From Roseateles asaccharophilus (GTDB lineage Bacteria > Pseudomonadota > Gammaproteobacteria > Burkholderiales > Burkholderiaceae_C), in the NCBI RefSeq assembly GCF_004362405.1, contig NZ_SNXE01000011.1:1-64000 (forward strand): a stretch of DNA of 64,000 nt, in the 5' to 3' direction. Below, one piece after another: positions 60,396 through 64,000 of the stretch. A model generated the notes under the pieces. That model was not told the DNA's origin, did no database searches, and saw only the letters and a program-made list of their open reading frames with translations. Both the position numbers and the translations under genes were made by a program. The stretch's first letter is position 1. The number at the start of each line of letters is the position of its first letter.

Positions 60396-62516
60396 CTAGA
60401 AAGTCTCCCAATCGCCGTCGCCCTTGTCGGTGTTGACGGGGGCTGCGGGCCTGCTGGCCGGGGTAGGGGGCTTGGGTGTCGGCCTGGCGGCAGGCTTGCT
60501 GCTGGGAGCTGCTGATGTAGCACGGCCGGCCGAGGCGCCGGGCTTGCCTGAGCTGGCGGGCTGGCGAGGAGCCGGTGCCGGCGCCGGGCTGCTTTGCGCG
60601 CCGGAGAGGCGGAACACGCTGACCGCCTGCACCAGACGCTGGGCCTGCTCGCGCAGGCTCTCGGCGGCGGCTGCCGATTCTTCCACCAGGGCCGCATTCT
60701 GCTGGGTCATCTGATCCAGCTGGGTGACCGACTGGTTGACCTGACCAATGCCCTCGCTTTGCTCGCCAGCGGCGGCGCTGATCTCGCCAATGATGTCCGA
60801 GACGCGCTGCACGCTGGCCACGATCTCATCCATGGAACTGCCGGCCTCCTGCACCAGTCGGCTGCCGGTCTCGACCTTGTCCACACTGGCACCGATCAGG
60901 CTCTTGATCTCCTTGGCGGCCTCGGCCGAGCGCTGGGCCAGGGTGCGCACCTCACCGGCCACCACCGCAAAACCGCGGCCCTGCTCGCCCGCGCGGGCCG
61001 CCTCCACCGCGGCGTTCAGGGCCAGGATATTGGTCTGGAAGGCAATGCCGTCGATCACGCCAATGATGTCGTTGATCTTCTTGGAGCTGGTGTTGATCTC
61101 GTCCATGGTGGACACCACCTGACCCACCACTTCACCACCGCGTGCCGCTGCTGTGGAGGCCGAACTCACCAGCTGATTGGCGGTGCGTGCCGAGTCGGCG
61201 GTCTGCCGCACGGTATTGGTCAGGCTGTCCATGGAGGAGGCCGTGTTCTGCAGATTGGAGGCCGTCTGCTCCGTGCGGTTGGACAGATCCTGATTGCCGG
61301 TGGCGATCTCGGCGCTGGCCGTGCCTATGGAGTCCACCGAATGACGCACGGTGCCAATCATGTCGGCCAGGCGCTGTCGCATGCTCTCCGCGTCACGGGT
61401 CAGCATGCCGATCTCGTCCTGGCGATCGCTGTGCATAGGGGTGCTCAGGTCGCCCTGGGCGATGGCGCGCACGCCATCGTTGAGCTTTGCGAGCGGCTTG
61501 GCGACCCAGTTGCGCAACAGCCAGGCCAATCCCAGGCCCAGCAGCACGGTCGCCCCGCCCAGCATCAGCCAGAAGGGTACCATGGTGGCCCAGTGTGAGG
61601 CCATGGCCTCGCCGCGGGAGACCTGGGCGATCACCCAGTGACCGGTCTTGGGATTCTTGCGAACGATGGCGAAGTCATCCTTGCGCCCGCTGCCCAGCAC
61701 ATCGTGCACCTTGTCGATATAGGTGCCGTCCCCGAGTTCTCCCAACTGCTTGAGCAGGTCGGGCGCGACCTCACTGACCAGTTTGCCCTTGGCATTCGGG
61801 TGCACGGCGAAGCGGGCCTGCTGCAAATCCTTGCCCACGGTGAGCATATAGATGCCCCCGGTTTCGAAGAACTTGGACTCGGCGGCCATCTTGCCGATGG
61901 CGGCTTCAAAGGCGTCCAGATCAAAACCGATGAACAGCAAGCCCACCTGTTTGCCGGCATCGTTGCTGATGGGCTCGTAGTAGCTCATATAGGGCCTGCC
62001 GAAGAGCACGGCGCGTCCGGTATAGGGCTTGCCGCTCGACACGGTGGCATAGGCGGGATGCTGCTTGCCCAGCATGGTGCCTACGGCGCGCTCGCCCTTC
62101 TCGTTCTTGAGCGAGGTGGTGATGCGCACAAAGTCGTCGCCCTTGGTGGCGAACACGGTGGCCACACCACCGGAATTGGCGGCGAACTTGTCGACCTGGG
62201 TGTAGTTGTCGTTGAGCTTTGGGCCCCAGTCGCGCAATTCCCCGGTTTCCTCGTTGAGAGTGAAGGCCGGGCCAAACTCCTGACGGAAGCTGGCAAAGCT
62301 TCGCTGCACCAGGGTGCGCGAGGTGTCGTCCATGGCATTCATGGCGTCCACCACAGCCTCTGCCTTGTCTCCGACCCAGGAGACCACACGCTCATGCGCC
62401 ACGCGCGTCAGGAGCACGCTGACGGCACCGCTGATGCCCAGCAGCACGGCAGCCAGACTGACGACGCCGATCAGGGAGACCCGGCGCACAAGGGAATAGG
62501 TGTTAGCGGTTGTCAT
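60396..62516 (-). CDS. Methyl-accepting chemotaxis protein (Cache_3/Cache_2-type sensor)
   Basis: A 706-residue receptor. TM1 is near 12-34. The sensor (about 35-300) contains [33 protein letters not shown] and [16 protein letters not shown], as in Cache_3/Cache_2 fusion domains. TM2 ([20 protein letters not shown]) and a HAMP follow. The signalling domain is almost identical to that of the receptor at 58220. After a Pro/Ser/Ala-rich linker it ends GDGDWETF, again a docking-type pentapeptide. The ribosome site before ATG 62516 is weak. A terminator lies between it and the upstream cheW. Confidence 0.94.
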   Translation of the reverse strand: MTTANTYSLVRRVSLIGVVSLAAVLLGISGAVSVLLTRVAHERVVSWVGDKAEAVVDAMNAMDDTSRTLVQRSFASFRQEFGPAFTLNEETGELRDWGPKLNDNYTQVDKFAANSGGVATVFATKGDDFVRITTSLKNEKGERAVGTMLGKQHPAYATVSSGKPYTGRAVLFGRPYMSYYEPISNDAGKQVGLLFIGFDLDAFEAAIGKMAAESKFFETGGIYMLTVGKDLQQARFAVHPNAKGKLVSEVAPDLLKQLGELGDGTYIDKVHDVLGSGRKDDFAIVRKNPKTGHWVIAQVSRGEAMASHWATMVPFWLMLGGATVLLGLGLAWLLRNWVAKPLAKLNDGVRAIAQGDLSTPMHSDRQDEIGMLTRDAESMRQRLADMIGTVRHSVDSIGTASAEIATGNQDLSNRTEQTASNLQNTASSMDSLTNTVRQTADSARTANQLVSSASTAAARGGEVVGQVVSTMDEINTSSKKINDIIGVIDGIAFQTNILALNAAVEAARAGEQGRGFAVVAGEVRTLAQRSAEAAKEIKSLIGASVDKVETGSRLVQEAGSSMDEIVASVQRVSDIIGEISAAAGEQSEGIGQVNQSVTQLDQMTQQNAALVEESAAAAESLREQAQRLVQAVSVFRLSGAQSSPAPAPAPRQPASSGKPGASAGRATSAAPSSKPAARPTPKPPTPASRPAAPVNTDKGDGDWETF

Positions 62517-62547
62517 GATGAGGTTGCTCGGTTCTTCTAGCTGACAA

Positions 62548-62583
62548 CAAGCCAAAAAAAAACCGCCGGACCAAGGCGGGTTT
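62548..62583 (-). terminator. Terminator after cheW (minus strand)
   Basis: Read on the minus strand, AACCCGCC pairs with GGCGGTT around a 7-base loop and runs into an uninterrupted stretch of nine T's. It separates cheW from the downstream chemoreceptor, so that receptor probably has its own promoter in the few bases before its start or depends on read-through. Confidence 0.9.
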
Positions 62584-62593
62584 CAGGCAAGAA

Positions 62594-63124
62594 CTAGCCG
62601 ATCACAGAGTCCATCAGGCCCATGTCGGCGCTGCTCATCAGGCCCTCAATGTCCATCAGGATGAGCATGCGCTCCCCGACTGCACCGATGCCGGTGATGA
62701 AGCTGGTGTCCACCGCGCTGGCATTGAGCTCCGGGGCAGGGCGGATGGCATCGCGGTTGAGTTCCAGCACATCCGACACCGAGTCCACCACGGCACCCAC
62801 GACGCGGTTGCGGACGTTGAGAACGATCACCACAGTGAAGCCGTTGTATTCGGCGTTGGGACATCCCAGCTTGAGCCGCAGGTCCACGATGGGGACGATC
62901 ACGCCACGCAGATTGACCACGCCCTTGATGAATTCGGGGGCATTGGCGATGCGGGTGGGCTGTTCGTAAGAGCGAATCTCCTGAACCTTCAGGATGTCAA
63001 TGCCATACTCCTCGCTGCCCAAGCGGAAGGTCAGATACTCGCCGCCTGCAGGGCCCTGGGCCTGCACGGCCAGGGCGCCCGCCTCACGACGCACCAACTG
63101 GGTGGATTCGCTGATGGTTTCCAT
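62594..63124 (-). CDS. cheW: Chemotaxis coupling protein CheW
   Basis: A 176-residue adaptor linking chemoreceptors to CheA. It reads [45 protein letters not shown]-type sequence, followed by [11 protein letters not shown], the core CheW signature. It later carries [16 protein letters not shown] and [31 protein letters not shown] before the ATG is a good ribosome site. It lies between two chemoreceptors and upstream of its own terminator. CheA and CheY are not in the window and may lie beyond the right edge. Confidence 0.95.
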   Translation of the reverse strand: METISESTQLVRREAGALAVQAQGPAGGEYLTFRLGSEEYGIDILKVQEIRSYEQPTRIANAPEFIKGVVNLRGVIVPIVDLRLKLGCPNAEYNGFTVVIVLNVRNRVVGAVVDSVSDVLELNRDAIRPAPELNASAVDTSFITGIGAVGERMLILMDIEGLMSSADMGLMDSVIG

Positions 63125-63201
63125 GGCTTACCTCGTTTTAGGGGATGGAACGATTGTGGTGCTGAGCGGCTGATCTGTGCTTGTGATGTTCAGCCCGGGT
63201 G

Positions 63202-64000
63202 TCAGAAAGTTTCCCAGTCGCCGTCGGCTGCCGGGGCCGGTGCGGGCTTGGCAGGGGCGGGTGCAGGCCGTGGCGCAGCGCTCGCTGGCTTGGGTGCCAA
63301 GGACTTGGTGGGGGTGGGCGTCGCCGTGGTGGCGCGTGCCACCACCGGTGCGGCCGCAGCTTGAGACGCCTTGGACTTGTAGCTGACGATGGCAGGCAGG
63401 GCTTGAGCAGCACTGCTGCTGATGCGGAACTTGTCCACCGCTTGGGCCAGACGCTCAGCCTGGTCCTTGAGGCTCTCAGCCGCAGCGGCCGACTGCTCGA
63501 CCAGGGCTGCGTTCTGCTGAGTCATCTGATCCAGCTGGGACACGGACTGGTTGACCTGGCCGATGCCGTCGCTCTGCTCGCTGGCGGCGGCGGTGATCTC
63601 GCCAATGATGTCCGTCACACGCTGCACGCTGGCGACGATATCGTTCATCGAAGTACCGGCTTCCTGCACCAGACGGGCACCGGTCTCGACGCGCTCAACG
63701 CTGGCGCCAATCAGGGTCTTGATCTCCCGCGCCGCTTCCGCAGAACGTTGGGCCAGGGACCGCACCTCGCCGGCCACCACCGCGAAACCGCGGCCCTGTT
63801 CGCCCGCCCGGGCTGCTTCCACTGCTGCGTTGAGCGCCAGGATATTGGTCTGGAAGGCGATGCCGTCGATCACGCCGATGATGTCGCTGATCTTCTTGGA
63901 GCTGGTGTTGATCTCGTCCATGGTCGAGACGACCTGGTTCACCACATCACCGCCCTTGGCTGCCGCCGAGAAAGCGCTGGACGCCAGTTGGTTGGCCGTG
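63202..64000 (-). CDS. Methyl-accepting chemotaxis protein, C-terminal part (cut by right edge)
   Basis: Only the last 266 or so codons are in the window; the frame runs off the right edge, so the sensor and HAMP regions are missing. The signalling domain ([41 protein letters not shown]) parallels the other two receptors. The end, after an Ala/Pro linker, is GDWETF. It is upstream of cheW on the same strand (77-base gap) and probably co-transcribed. Confidence 0.94.
   Translation of the reverse strand, partial: TANQLASSAFSAAAKGGDVVNQVVSTMDEINTSSKKISDIIGVIDGIAFQTNILALNAAVEAARAGEQGRGFAVVAGEVRSLAQRSAEAAREIKTLIGASVERVETGARLVQEAGTSMNDIVASVQRVTDIIGEITAAASEQSDGIGQVNQSVSQLDQMTQQNAALVEQSAAAAESLKDQAERLAQAVDKFRISSSAAQALPAIVSYKSKASQAAAAPVVARATTATPTPTKSLAPKPASAAPRPAPAPAKPAPAPAADGDWETF

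Noticed and set aside
58220-64000. Repeated near-identical DNA as a mobile or assembly-duplicated segment
   Set aside because: Identity is limited to the signalling domains of chemoreceptors, which are naturally highly conserved; the sensor parts and linkers differ.

Overview
The window is GC-rich, densely packed bacterial DNA from what looks like a betaproteobacterium of the Burkholderiales, close to the Roseateles/Pelomonas/Rubrivivax type. The pointers are the betaproteobacterial form of the 5S rRNA 3' end at the left edge, PEP-CTERM (exosortase-sorted) proteins with an EpsA-type LuxR regulator, a short-loop cytochrome bd oxidase, PhoX, and chemoreceptors ending in a GDWETF tail. The assignment is inferred from gene content and composition only; no database search was possible.

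Layout. 1-113: end of a ribosomal RNA operon (5S tail plus terminator). 291-8679: a periplasmic alpha-2-macroglobulin with an intact CLEQ thioester and its usual partner, penicillin-binding protein 1C; an inverted-repeat element sits between them. 8741-15935: a peptide-type solute-binding protein, a minus-strand trio (CYTH protein, GNAT, AhpD-like), cydAB, a YhhY-like acetyltransferase preceded by an attenuator-like leader, and a SET-domain protein. 15946-24178: a YecA-type protein, a sensor kinase, alaS, gabD, and a receiver-GGDEF protein in which both active sites are degenerate. 24182-30971: a subtilisin-like protease with a glycine-rich C-terminal anchor, EpsA, and two paralogous PEP-CTERM proteins on either side of a secreted PstS-like protein.

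31162-50034 is the most distinctive part. It holds a two-partner secretion pair (TpsB and a 3778-residue TpsA) followed without a break by a private TonB-type energy module: an ExbB channel fused to an exported DUF2341/lectin-like domain, two tandem ExbD proteins, a TonB-like protein, a putative porin and a periplasmic coiled-coil protein. Stop/start overlaps and very short gaps indicate one transcription unit at least from tpsA to the TonB-like gene. My reading is that a giant surface or periplasmic adhesin is coupled to a proton-motive-force-driven envelope machine. This is inference.

50070-58124: a GlcNAc-type glycosyltransferase, Tat-exported PhoX with a PEP-CTERM neighbour, TrhO, tRNA-Gly(CCC) and a YbbP-type ABC permease. 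58220-64000: a chemotaxis cluster of two complete chemoreceptors with different Cache sensors, CheW, and a third chemoreceptor cut by the right edge. All three receptors end in a CheR/CheB-docking-like pentapeptide.

Most genes are ordinary in length and composition. I saw no insertion sequence, prophage, CRISPR array or plasmid-type gene.
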